This document shows, piece after piece, positions 39,001-51,700 of a DNA stretch of 64,000 bases. The DNA is from Melanocharis versteri (lineage: Eukaryota > Chordata > Aves > Passeriformes > Melanocharitidae). The notes beneath the pieces were generated by a model. That model ran no database searches. It was not told the origin of the DNA and was given only the letters and a program-made list of their open reading frames with translations. The position numbers were made by a program, and so were the translations under genes. Position 1 is the stretch's first letter. Each line of letters begins with the position of its first letter. The DNA lies in NCBI GenBank assembly GCA_013397845.1, contig VZTG01001883.1:310001-374000 (forward strand), read 5' to 3'.

Positions 39001-40602
39001 GGCTAGCAGAAACCTTTGTATTAATGAAAGCCAGACTGCCAGCCTCATGATACAATTTCACCACAAAGGCCAGTGACAAAAGCTGGTGCTAGACCTATTC
39101 AGAGAATTAGTTTAGCTGTAGATCTTGCCCTTCTGAAACAGGATATTAACTGAATATATGATGCATGCATAGCAGGGGCTCTGGCCTAAAGCCAGAGAAG
39201 TGTTTGTGTAATATTAGTGGCAATTTTGCAGCCAGCCAGAAAAGATTATCTTTCCTTGAATGCATGTAAATTCTAAGCATAACAAAATAAATGCCTCCAA
39301 TGCTAGCTGTGGTTATTTGCATAAATCATGTTATGTTAATAAAGGGGTTTACTCTGTCAGGAAGGAAATTGAAAACTGCTACAAACAAAACCTTGGTAAG
39401 GAGATTCAGGCATTTCTCTGCACAATCTTGCAGTCTGACTTTAAAACTCGTTCCCAGTGTTTGTTCAGGGTGAGAGGGCTGCTGGAGAAATATGTCTGCA
39501 TGCTTTTTTTTTTTCTTCAGAGGAAAACTGTCAGATCAGGTGCACTGGAGACACAGTCCATTTCGTTCTGTGTGGGAGCATATGGAGAAGTGGAAGTGTC
39601 CAGGCTTCCTCCGGCTGGAGAGGCCCTGGGGATTGCTCTGTTCATGTCTAATAACTGTGACTGAAGAGGGCTTGGACTGAATCACTCTTGTGATGAGAGG
39701 CACCCAGAGAGAATGTGGTTGACTTAGAATGGTTGCCTGTTCAGGGCAGACTTGATTTCCTCTATGTTACTGTGGTATAGTGTCAGTGACTGGGCTGTAG
39801 GAGCCATATCTGCCGTGAACACAGATGAGGAGTGTAGGAAGCATTTTTGACACTATGAAGATAAAAAGAATCAAAATCAATTTGATAAGGGCCTACTCTC
39901 CCAACTTATAGTTACATGCAAAATTTACCTGTTTCCTTATGAATCATTCTGTTAGGGATTCTACTGTAAGCATCCATACCATCAGCACCAGAGTGCAGTC
40001 CAGAAGAATAACTTTGATGGAAAAGGCAGCTGCCATTAGTGTGTTCAGAACATCGCTGCTCGTGGTATTGCAAAGCTGCTGGTCAGCTGGAGTTCACACA
40101 CCTGAGTTTATCAGAAACAGACTTGTGGTCAGTTATTTTCATGTCTGATGCTAAGAATAGTTTTATCTATGTTGGTCAGTACTTTAGATTAATAAATATT
40201 GGTAAATAGGGACATTAGTCTATAGGCTTTGCCTGAGGGAGTTAATTTTGTATGCAGTTTTTCTGAATAGAGGTTTTTCCTCACAGATGTTTTGTTTTTT
40301 CCAGAAGTAGTATTGCTGAAAGCAGCTGCCAAGTACAACTAGATTAAGTGTTTTCATTTGAACAGTTGATTAGCTGAAACGTGCAGATTTATGTTGACTG
40401 CATCAATTTGTCAGTTTAGTTTGAACTTGGCAAGTATCAGTAAAAAAAGAAATGGGAAACATAAAAATATTATTACATTTAATATAAAAATATTTTGACT
40501 TTTCATTTTTAACAATGTCTCAATGTTTAACTTATTCTAAAATTATTTCTTTTCCCAGTCAGTGAAACCAAAAATGTCTGGTTACCAGTGAAATAAAATG
40601 TT

Positions 40603-40680
40603 TTCATAGAACAACTCAGGTTGGAAAGTGGTCTCAAGAGGTCTGTGGTCCAACTCCCTGCTTAAAACAAGGCCAGCTTT
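40603..40680 (-). mobile_element. CR1 3'-end fragment, antisense
   Basis: TCATAGAACAACTCAGGTTG (40604-40623), followed by GAAAGTGGTCTCAAGAGGTC and GTCCAACTCCCTGC, is the reverse complement of an avian CR1 3' end (the ...GGACTAGATGATCTxxAGAGGTCCxTTCCAACC... region). The homology may run on, diverged, to about 40860, but I can support only this part. Confidence 0.7.
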
Positions 40681-42144
40681 TAAAAATATTTTTGTCACTT
40701 TGAGACCTCCTTCTGTGACTGCAGCCTTTCACAGGTGATTGAAGGTGTTCTTTCATGGACAACAGCTCCCTCAGTACATTTGGATGCAGCCTTTCTTGTC
40801 CCATGAATTTGTATATGTCAGAAACTTTGGAGGCCTGACCTTGCTATGGCATACCACAGCAAAGAAGGCAGTGTGACTACTTCAGCCCTATTTAGCTTTG
40901 AATAAAAAAAAAAACCAAACCTCCCTGCAGAACATTTTTTAGGTTGCTTTCAGGGGGCAATCTTTGGTCCAGAAACCAAGGACATTTTCAGATTGGCATG
41001 AAGTGATTTTCTCATCCTTCTGCTGAAGTTGCCAATTTGTTCACTGAACCAAAAATGCCTCCTGTTCTTTTTATTTCCTGGATGTCAAACATAATCTGTG
41101 CTGTGGCAGCACCTCTGTGGTCCAGTTCTTTTTCTGCAAACATGTGTTTGCATATAGTATAAATATTCACCTTAATGTCATAATCTGACATACATGGTAT
41201 TTCTGTTCTAGCAGTGAACGTTCTTCAGCAGATAATCAGATGTGCCTTATGGAAGAGAAAAGTCACAGAAAAGGTGCCTTTTCACATTGCATTTGTTTAA
41301 ATGATGAAGGGATATTTATTTGTGATGGTGAGAGAGCAGATGTTCTTTGTATCATTTTTGACTATGTGGCTATTGCTTATATTTGACCATAAATATAAAA
41401 GAGTAAATTTGCTGATCCAGATGGTTGTCCTAGATTGGTGTTCTGATAGAAACAGTCTTTTTATTGTTCTTTGCATGAAACCATGTGTCCGTGTTTGACA
41501 CCTCATTACAAGTCAGCACTGGTATACAGCTAGAAGCTGTTTTGCTTTGTGATGCTAGTGATGTTGAATGCGAAGTTAGAAGTCCCTGAATCCCTACTCG
41601 TCTCAGTAGTACTTGACACATTTTTTTACTCTGTACCTGCTTGAAATTGCAACAGTGATGTTAAGAGATATAAAACGTGACCCAGTTGCCTGCAGGCTTG
41701 TACAAATGGCTTGGTTTACAGGTAAAACTTCAGCTACCAATTTGCTATTAAGCATGCTTTGCATTAAGCACATATATAAAAATTTTAAAAACTGGACTTG
41801 GGAGTGAATGAGAGACAACACATCTATAAATACATCCCTTCCTATAAAATTGCTCTAACATTTATTGAGACTTTGAATTTATATACCAGTTTCTGATTTT
41901 CCAGACTGATATGCTTTATAGCTTCCTTTCAATACCTCTGACAATCAAGCTGCCATTGAATTGGTGCACATGCATTTGTTAAAACTGAACTGCTGTCAGT
42001 TGGAGATACCATTAATTAGTGTTCGCAATGAAAAAGGGTCAGAACTAGTTTCCATTTCTTCCTTAAAAAAAAAGAGTAAATAAAAGTGGAAGCAAGAGAG
42101 AAACCCTGAGTTCTCTTCCTAGCGAAGGGGTGTTCAGCCCAGAG

Positions 42145-42266
42145 GCGGGGTTGTTTAACCAATGGGTGATAGACCCCAGCTGGTTACCAGGGATAATTGC
42201 TTGTCACTCAAGCAATTCAAGTTTCCAACAAGCCATCCAGCTCTTTCCCAGACTGCTGGTTGGAAA
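42145..42266. repeat. Cluster of adjacent inverted repeats
   Basis: Four inverted repeats sit within about 120 bp: GGTT-GTTT-AACC at about 42149-42160, CTGGT-T-ACCAG at about 42180-42190, AATTGCTTG-TCACT-CAAGCAATT at 42195-42217 (perfect 9-bp arms, 5-base loop), and TTTCCAAC...GTTGGAAA with arms at 42222-42229 and 42259-42266. I do not recognise a transposon or gene here. It could be a folded RNA segment or a protein-binding element. Confidence 0.45.
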
Positions 42267-42351
42267 TGCTACACTTGATAAAAGCTCACAAACCAGTACG
42301 AGGGAGTAGTTTACAAACAGTAATCTAAAGCATCCATTAGCAATACGGGCT

Positions 42352-42405
42352 AAACAAAAAAAACAGAACAAACAAACAAACCAAAAGAAAAAAAAAAAAC
42401 CAAAC
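42352..42405. repeat. A/C-rich low-complexity tract
   Basis: A-rich run with AAAC units (ACAAACAAACAAACC), followed by about a dozen A. Confidence 0.85.
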
Positions 42406-44406
42406 TTGACCTGTGGTCCTACAGAGTGTTACCTAGTGCGTTGTTTTAGAAGACCTTAGTGAGATCAGGCTAATATGACACTTGCAAATAAAACTATTTA
42501 TTTCTATGAAAACCTGACTTCTGAAGAACCAGTACTTTAAAGATCTAGGAACAGGAGTCTTCGGAGGTCTAATCCTTATTCTCCAGGCTTGGCTATTGCT
42601 TTGAGTAATCCATCAAACCCTTTCTTCACCACATCATAACGCTCTTGGGGGTGTGGTGAGCTAAGTGATGGCATTTGTTTTTCCTGGCTGATTCTGCAGT
42701 GATTCTTAATAAGCCATCCTGAAATGCCTTATCCTTTTGCATTTTAAATCAAAGCAAAAACTCAACACCTCTCCCCAACCAAAACTTGAAAGGAGTGCTT
42801 ATTCCCCTTGAAATTGTGGGAACTATAGAGAGCTTAAGACTCTTGCGCTGTATAATTTTGCCAGTCATTTGTATCATGGCCTATATTAGCAGTCTGGTGC
42901 TGTCCTGGGAATCAATTTTCCTCAACTGATCGACCCACAGGACTTGATGGTCTCTTCTACTTACTGTGGTGTTTGTCTTGCACTGATTGTAGAATCTGAA
43001 GATCAACATTTTAAAGAGAATCTGTAAATGTTCTGCTGCTGTGGTAGTATTAAAATTATATATTTGCTGGTGGTATGGACTGCATAAATGCTAGTAGTTT
43101 TGCAGCATTTGTTCAGCATAGAGTCTGAATTCTTTCTAACCATGCATGGATTAATTCTCACAGTGCTCCTGTGAATGATAGAGATTAGAGAAATACTGGT
43201 TTGCTGATCATTGCAGTACACCAGCTGTTCACCAGCTAGAAATAAAGACATTGTGGGGAGCAGTAGACAGGGAGAGAGGTGTGTATTCCATCCAACAATC
43301 GCTACCCCCTTTTTTAACAGCCAGCTGGAGGGGGAAAAAAAGATTGTGTTGAGGTTTTGTGGGTTTGAGGTTTTTTTTGGTATCTTTGAAAAGGCAACAC
43401 ACAAATAACCTTTTCTCAGAGGAAAAGGATGTCTTTTCAAACTTGCAATGGAAAACAAAGTATGCTCATCACTAAGCTTTCCGTGGGAAATGGAAATAGT
43501 TAGATGTTATAGAGAGATGTTTTTGACCAGCATATGCCATTAATCAAATGCTACAGTTTTTACAACTTAGCCAAAGGTCAGCATATATACTATTACTTGA
43601 TAGTCAAACAACCTTATTGCTTAAATTGTCTTTGAAAGAGCTTAAACTAATAAGTAATCCTAATACTAGATTTTTTTTTTTATTTATTTAAAAATTTTAC
43701 CGCTATTTTAAATGTGATGCACAAGGACTGATAAACCTTGATTGTAACCAAGATGGCTGATGAATATGCACAGGCATCAGTTGAGCTCAGGGCCTATGAA
43801 GTCCTTCCTTGTGTTCAGCTCATGATTTGTACACTGATGTTGCTGTCAGAGCTCTGGCCTTTTTAAAGTGATCATTAACTTTTCGCTGTGTTGAGCACCA
43901 AAAGGAGATCCCCAAATGCTGGTCGTACCTTTCCAGGAGTAAGTCTACTTCTTGTGGGAAGAGATCTGCTTTGTTTCTCTTTTCTCTTTTTCCTGATACG
44001 TTGCTGTTTTAGAATAACTTCTTACAATTAATTACCTGGTGTACTCCTATCTAATTTTAACAATATTAGGATTACACGTAGATGTTGTATGAAGCATAGA
44101 GGATTTTTATGAAGGCATACATATGAAATGGAGTGACTCAAGAGGTATGGCGTCCTCTTGAGAAGAGGGGCGGCATCAGTTTGGATGTTACACTGTTTGT
44201 TATTGCGAGCACTGAGGACAGAGAGATATGGATATGTTTAAAGCTATGTGCTTAACTTTATCATTCTCTCTTCTTCTCCCAGGGCATTTTTTTCCTTTAC
44301 GTGCTCCTTAGCTGACATGAAAGCTGTGACTTTTAAAATCTGAATTTCAAAGGAGTTCTCGATATTTGCCTCAGATGTCATCTTTATCTGTAAATCCTCA
44401 ACTATC

Positions 44407-44566
44407 CTTCAGTCTGCACGTCTGATCCCTCAGCTTTCCAGAAGCCTGTGATCCTTCCTTGATAGCTCCTTAAGCTAAATACGGAGTCTCTTGCCTGTAG
44501 GTCTACATACCACTTGTCTTTCTCATCTGGGTTTCTCAGTTTAGGTAGAAAGAAACCAGTCTGTGC
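44407..44566. repeat. Diverged direct repeat, copy 1
   Basis: Shares order and wording with 45467-45637: CTGATCCCTCAGCTTTCCAG is identical in both copies, followed by ATCCTTCCT..ATAGCTCCTTAAG, then a diverged part with CCACTT, CTCTCAG or CTCAG, and TTCAGGCAGAGA-like endings. The family is unknown to me. The pair could be two insertions of one uncharacterised repeat or a local duplication. Confidence 0.7.
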
Positions 44567-45466
44567 TATCAGGAGACTGGAGATTGGTGGTGTCTTGAAA
44601 GCACCTGAAGAAGATTTTCATCAGTGGATACAGATCTTGTTGCTATGACTGAGGTGGGTTTCTGCTAGCAGGGTCCCAGTTCTTTCGGGAGTCTGCATTG
44701 TCACTACTGCTGAGAGGTTTTCGGAAATAGAAGGGTTAAGTGGCATGAAACAAATTACTTGCAGCTAGACTTCTAACCAGCTTTTTGACTGCTGGATATG
44801 TCTTAATCTTTAAAGTCAGTAGTCAGTATAGATCTGGCTTCCAAATTCCAATAAAGTTTTATCCATTTTTGAAACGTCTGTTAAAGGGAAAGGAAAACAT
44901 TCATTCAAGAGGGTCCAAGCTTTTGCTGGTAACACAACTTTGTCCACGTTCTGCCTCCTAAAACTTTATTTTGAGGTTGCGTTAGCATTATACTGCCCTG
45001 TATAGATAAAGAATTCTGCAAATACTAAGATGAAAATGAAAGGCTTAGAGGATGGCAACCAAAAAGAAGTATTTAACTTGCAGGTCAATAAGAGAAAGGA
45101 TAAGGGGGCAATCGGAGAGACTTTATGTCTCTACTCCTTGTGTAGGTAGATTCAGTAGAACATCCCCATGAAGTGTTTTTATTGGATTGTACTTGTTTTC
45201 TGCAATGTAACCTGGAAATGTGGTTTATCTTAAATAGGTAAAATATATACCAATGCTCTAGTTATTAAATATCTGGAAGAATTTCAGTCACAATGTCATG
45301 TGTGTTGCATTATGGTCACTATCTTGTGCTAACCATCCCTATTTAAGAAGCAGCAGAATAGTCAATGACTCTTCAAAAGGTAACAAGCAGCTGAGGGCTC
45401 TGGTCTGTTCCCCGTGAAAGACACTCTTTGAGGTGGGTAAGCTTTTAAATGCCTTTAGCATTAAAC

Positions 45467-45637
45467 ACTCCAGTCTGCACTACTGATCCCTCAGCTTTCC
45501 AGAAGCATTTGATCCTTCCTCAATAGCTCCTTAAGTGAAATAAAAAGACTCTTCCGTGTGAGGTCCAAGTGCCACTTACCATCCTTCTCTCAGTAGTTTC
45601 TCCCTTCAGGCAGAGAGGACCAATGTGCATTACCAGT
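45467..45637. repeat. Diverged direct repeat, copy 2
   Basis: Second copy of the 44407-44566 sequence, about 1.06 kb downstream in the same orientation. The 20-base block at 45483-45502 is identical between the copies, whereas the last third is clearly diverged. Sequence between the two copies does not look repeated, which argues against a simple recent tandem duplication. Confidence 0.7.
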
Positions 45638-48600
45638 TATGCAACAAAGCTTGCCTGTAATATTTGAAAACAAAAGATCTCCACTTGCAAATTTTGGTTG
45701 CAAATTTGTATTTGTTAATAGTATGATTTCTATGCATTTTGATGTTCCTCCTACCACTACACCTGGGGTTCCCAGTAGACTTATACATACTGGTTTATAT
45801 GCAAGTTAAAAAACTCCAAAGATCATAAAAAAGAGTGGTACCCTTCAGAATGGAGGTAGTAAAAAGAGAGCTAAACCTAAAGAGCATATGCAGTGTTTTG
45901 TACCGCCTGCAGAAGACTGGAATGCTGCTGCCTTTGTAATCAGTCCGACATAATTTCTGTGATACTGTTATGCTCTCAGAGGGAGGCTGAAGCTAGTTCA
46001 TGTCGTACTGCTAGGGACAATGAAGGTGTAACTCTGTGTAGATTTGTAACACCTCAGGCACCCAGGTGCCACAGGGAAAGGTACTTTAAATGAGAGAGAA
46101 GTTTAGGTTCTTCGAACATATGATGGTGTTGTTCTTTGCCCTCCATATCTGGATAAAGACATGTTGGTAGCAGGACTGTCTTCTGTTCTAATGCTATGCT
46201 GTTGGTGAGGACTATGCAGGGTGTCCTAAAGAGCACTAAAAAAACCCCAAAACTTAAATGCAATATGTGGGAGTAGAGCTTCAAGGAGCTTTTTTTTTCT
46301 CTCACTCAGTTGCTTGTTCAACTGCCAAATGTGCCTTTGGGAAGAGGAGACCCTTTCTTTGGTATTATTTTCTGTGTTCTGAAAGAGGGGGACAAAGATG
46401 CTATCCTATTGTTAGAAAATGCTCTCGGATCCTTTTCTGAAAAACACGTGTGGTTACCATAATGCACTGTATTGCCACATTCTGTATGATTTAGCCATCT
46501 TTCTGGTCTACTTGCTTTCCAGATTTAGATGACAAGTTGCTACTATAATACTTTTAAAAGGCACAAAAAACCTCCTCTACAATAAGAATCATATCATTCC
46601 AAAATTCAAATAATCCTTTCAAATTAAGTAATAGAGGCAATTAGAGCATGAGAACACTCACTAAATAGGATGATACAAGCTTTTCCAGCCTGCTCCTTCC
46701 TGTTCCATAGTAACATAGCAAAAGCAAAGATCTTTGAGAAGGGGTGTGAGGGAGAGGGGTCGGTTCTTGGTTTAAAGACTCATACATTTGATTCATAATT
46801 TTTTCCCCTCTAAGTGGTTTGAATCTCATCCAGTCAGTTAGCAGTCAAATTATTCCATTGCCGCTATATGTGTATCTGTATAACACATATGGCTCACTCC
46901 AGTTGTCTCAGCCTCATCACCAGCATCTTTTTCTCACTATCATCATGATTAATACACTTGTTTTGTAGCATTTATGAAGAGATTTGAAACTAAACAGGAA
47001 GAGAAACTTCAGTGGTCTTACTGTTGGTAGCATAATCTATCTATGCTTCAAGTAAGGTACGTCAGTGGGATTAGTGTGAAGCTCTTTGGGTTTGGTATCT
47101 CTGTTATTGTATCTACACAGGAATAAAAAGAAGAATTAAATCTCTAGCTTTGTCACTCGTGCGTCTTGCTTTGATTGGCACTGCATCATTGGAAAGCTAA
47201 TAAAATGTAAAGCTTCCTTAAAATAGAATCTCTTTTCCTCTTTATTGCTGTTGTGGTGTACTAACGTCTATGCATAATTGTTGCTATAATGGTTACTTTA
47301 AAATTCTCTCATACGGTAAAACTTAGTGAGGTTCTGCGTATTTGTAATTTCTGCGTATACTTATTTCTCGGGTGGCAAATTACACCCATTAAATAAAAAT
47401 ACCTGAAATCAGTGGGTAGTTGCTATTCCGGAGGCGGAGCTGGGTTGAAGTTCTAGAGTTATTTTATTAATTGCTGGAGTGTAGTCATCTTCGAAGCAAA
47501 GTATATCAGCGGGTGAAACTCTGGAAAGCAACACTGAGTGCTGTAACTGCTTTGTACTCACATCAGGCTGTCCGAGCAGCAGCTTCGGTGAATGCGGTTT
47601 CCCTCTAGTGGTGCTCCCTGCGCTAGACACTGCTCCTGTGATTGCCTGGCTGCTTAACTTACACCAGGAGTTGTCTTGAGCTTTGCTCTCTGAAAATCTG
47701 GTGTGTACGAATATTTCCTTAGGCAAATTGTAGATGAGTCACAATATAGCAGCTTCTGAGTTCTTTGTACCTACGCTGAAGCTTTTGTTGCCCTGATGTG
47801 TTAGGAACAGCACTTTCAGGCATTTGGCAAATGTGAAGTGGTTCATATGACAGCTTTATCTGAAAACAAACATAGAGTCAGTGTGACTGAAATCACTTTG
47901 AAGTTAATTTAATTAAACTCTTGCAAATCTTAATTTTAAAAGCATGAATACTTGAGGTTTTTTACATACTTCTCTGTCCTTTTTTGACCTCCTCACTGGT
48001 TGTGAATATAAAATAAAATCCCTTTCCTTAAAAGTGGAAAAAGCTCTCTCAATAAAAATGGGAAACCATAAATTGCCATTAAAAAGTAATAATATCTTGA
48101 ATAGATACTAAGAAATGCTTCATTTTATTTTTAAACAGTGGATTTTTTTTCATTTTGAAATTGAAGTTGAAATATTTTGGATGTTTTCTAAGTCAGAATA
48201 AAATTATTTTTGGATGAACTGAAATATCCTTTCAATAAAATTGTCACTTCCATTTAAATGCTTTTGAGGGCATCAAGTTTCTATTAAGATAAATGTTTCC
48301 CTGTTAAAAATTATTCTGCTGTAGATACACAGTAGTTATGTAGTGTCTAAAGGCATTAAAATTCAGCAGCAGTGAAATTGAGGTAAACAAAGGGCATAAC
48401 CCACTAACCTTGATTGAAAAACCTCCACATAAATGCAGTTTGTGCCATATGTGACCTGTATGATATATATGCAATCAAATAATCTCCCTGTTTGTAATCA
48501 CAAGTTATATTCATGTCACCTGAAAGACATGCAACTTAATTTCTGCACTAAGTTTTGTTTCAGAGCCTTATAAGAAAGCTGCAGTCGTGTTGAATGCTGC

Positions 48601-48708
48601 CTGAATCTGTGTTGAACCTCATTACAGCTCTTGGCCAGGGTGTCTCCAGTGAAAATAAGTCATTCAATGTGGTGATACATGTATTTATAAGCAAAAGCAA
48701 GGAACTAT

Positions 48709-48760
48709 GTTGTGTTTTGTTGGGTTTGGTTTTGGTTGTTTTTCTGTTGTTTTTTTTTTT
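48709..48760. repeat. T/G-rich low-complexity tract
   Basis: TTGTGTTTTGTTGGGTTTGG type sequence ending in a ten-base T run. Confidence 0.85.
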
Positions 48761-51700
48761 AAATAAGGGCTTAAAAAATAGATTGTATCCAAAATAATTA
48801 AACCTAATTTAACTTATTTTTTGTCATGTTTATATGGGGATGGGGGTATGTTTGAGAGAACTAGTAGGGTGGTCTTGCTACTTTTCAGTTAGTTGCTGAG
48901 CTAATTCTGTGCACTTTTATAGTCTGGGTGTTTCAGGGAATTCTTGCACTTGTGAGGCTAATTGATGCCGTGGGTGTTTAAAGGACTTTGTGTATGCACT
49001 TTTTACTGCTGAATGGATGTAAATAATTAAACTTTGCTTCTGGGTAGGCCGATGTAAATCATCTCAACTTTATTGACTTTTCACAATAAAGCCACTGTGT
49101 AAAGCTGTAAACATAAAAGTTTTTAGCATGCCTCACAGAAAAGTTGTTTCTTAAGTGCATGCTGTGTTTTGTTTGACTTGTGGGGTAGTACATGGACATG
49201 ATCGTGTTCCTTGAGGAAATGGAAAGTCTGGTCCAGGTAAGGTCCCCAGTGAAGATGTTGAGCATCTGTAGGGGAGTGCAACTGCTTATTCCTTGTTGGC
49301 AGCCAACATTTTCTTGAAAAGAGGAATTCTAAAGCCTGTATATGAGCAAAACAAGTGTGTGTGTATGAGAATAGAGGTTGATTGGACTGGGATATCTACA
49401 TAAATGTCTGCAACGTACAGAGTCTGGAGTTGCCACTTGCTCCTTAGCAATTAACAATGCTCCTGGTGTTAAACAGCAAGGTCAAGGGAAAGACCGTCCT
49501 AAAACACTTTGTCCATACTAGTTGTGTCTGAAAAAACCAACAAAATTTACACTACTGATTTATATTTAACCAAGACTGAAAGTTATTGAAGATTTTCAGA
49601 GCAGCTGGCAGCTCTTCTTTTGAGCCATTCTTGTGTTTTATATTTGACCTGTGCTTTGTAGGAACTTGCTACATATAAGGAAGCCATAAAGGTGTGTGAA
49701 AAATTGCCAGCATCTTTGTCCTTACACCCATTTCTTCCTTTTTTGAGGTCTTGTGATGCATTCTTATGTTTCACAAATCTCTGTGCACACATTTTACACA
49801 GCAAACTTCTCTTTCATTATGTAAAGGTGAAAGTAAAAACAACCAATGCCCCTCCTTCATCACAAATGACAAAAAGGGGAGGGGGGCAAAGAAACTTCCC
49901 CTTCCCAGCCCCTCTTTGCTTTGGGATGCTAATGGCATTCTGACAGGATGTTGCCCTGTATGAAAGAGACACAAAAATGCATGTTTCCACTGAAAAAATC
50001 TGAGATGGTAGCTAAGCATTTTAATTAAAAAGTAAAAGCAGAGAAAACCTTATCATTACTGCGGTTCTTTTCAAAGCATTAGTATCACTGTAGAATTATT
50101 TATCATTGTAACTGTACTGAGGGAAGCACCTTGTCCATTCTCATCAATGGCAACGTCCCTTCTGTTCAGCTCTTGCGGCATTCTGTAGACTTCAATGTTT
50201 GACTTCTTCTGTAATGTTGGGTAAGATATGCAATGATGAAGATAGCCTGGTTTCATGGAGGTGGTTTTAATCTTATAGATTGATCAGATGATGGCAGCCT
50301 GCGCCAGAGTAAAAGCACACTTTTTGATCCACCTATGAGAAACTGCAGAGGGGATTAACCCTCTTTCTCCTTTACCTCATAGGAGGAAACATCCATGTGC
50401 TGTTAGCCACTGAGGGTGGATACCAAATGCGTTTGCAGAGGTATTGTCAGAACTGCATCCCTCTGACCAGTTCTTTGTTCTAAACAAGTGAGTTCTTGGA
50501 GGGCACGTGGAAAGCAACTTGGCATTTTTAGAAGGCATAGTCTGCTTTTTGATTCTTTATACTTTGGCATCTGTATTCTTGGCACTTTTATATAGTTTAT
50601 TTGAGCCAAGCTATTAATTAACAGCAGTGCACCCTTGATACCGAGATAATGTTTGGGACACTCTGGGCAGATCGGATGGAGTTCTTCCATGTTTGAAAGC
50701 ATATACTAGTTTTTTATGAACAATATGCATACAAGTTTCAGTAGAAGTTGGAGGATTCATGGGAGAATGAGGAGAAGTTGCTATGGCTGAATCAAGTAAT
50801 ATTTGGTCAAGAAGCCTGAACTGCAGCTGAACTAGTGTCCAGAATTTGGGGATGGCTAAGAGACAGATATTTTTTCTTCTGATTAAGTAGTGTTTGCCAC
50901 TGCAAAGAATAAAAGGAATATTCATTAGCCTGCCTCATTTGAGGTGGAAAATGAAACGTAGTGATCAATTCTGAATGATAGACAGTTCTTCAGAGAATAT
51001 TAGGAAAGGGGATGGAATGACCAATATGGGCAGAGACGCCAACAGGAGTGGTATTCTCTCAGCTTAACTATTAAGTTACTGCAACAATAAAAACTCTCTG
51101 ATTCAGTTTACTGTTATGTTTTCCTTTACTCTTTCCATGCATAAAAACTAAATAAATTGTAGAAATTACCTAATGCCTAGTGTCCCAAAGTATTATAAAT
51201 AGGAAGTGTTTCCAGGTGTGCTGTTCGTTTGCCTTTTCCTGTCTTTTATCATAAAAGCATGTTGTACAAAGGGAAGATACAAATCTCTCGCTTTCTTTCT
51301 CTGTCCATTTAATCTTCTGCTTTGCTTCCTCATATATCTGTTATCTTTGTTGAAGGATGATGTAGGTGCAGATAGCTTAAAAGGAGGAAAAACCATAAAC
51401 CGCAAAACATAAGACCGCAGAAATGCCTGGCAGGAGATTGTTCTTAGGGGCAGCATGATGGTGCAGGAACACGTGGCCCAGATCCTTTCTATTTTCCCCA
51501 GCACCAGCAACTGTTGGATTAGGAATCTTCAAGTCCTTAATTAAAAACTGATCACAAATAAATGTCTGTATAGTAACGGCACATGTAGTAATCAAGCTCA
51601 ATGGAATGAATTTTGGTATCCAGATGTGAAAGTCCCTGTGTACACAGTTCTTGGAATTCAATGAGAGCTTACACAAGGAGCTGCAATTCATTTGCACACT

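Larger units (their letters stand above)
34821..40602. other. Intronic DNA without a supported gene
   Basis: It contains an A/C tract at 35640-35758, a perfect 11-bp hairpin at 36062-36087, and a stretch at 39490-39680 that follows an acceptor-like site and is open in three + frames. No recognisable exon or transposon. Confidence 0.6.
40681..44406. other. Intronic DNA without a supported gene
   Basis: It holds an inverted-repeat cluster at 42145-42266, an A/C tract at 42352-42405 and a 9-bp hairpin at 44137-44162. The longest open frame (minus strand, 43003-43458, 151 codons) has no recognisable domain. The part right after 40681 may be diverged CR1. Confidence 0.55.

Noticed and set aside
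43003..43458. Minus-strand open frame of 151 codons, the longest in the intron
   Set aside because: A frame of this length is expected roughly once by chance in a window of this size and composition. It has no recognisable domain, a low-complexity Lys/Asn/Gln-poor flank, and no splice context.
47600..47625. Second CTCF-like site (CCCTCTAGTGGTGCTCC)
   Set aside because: It departs from the CTCF core at several important positions (T at position 8, TG instead of GC at 11-12) and is too weak to call.
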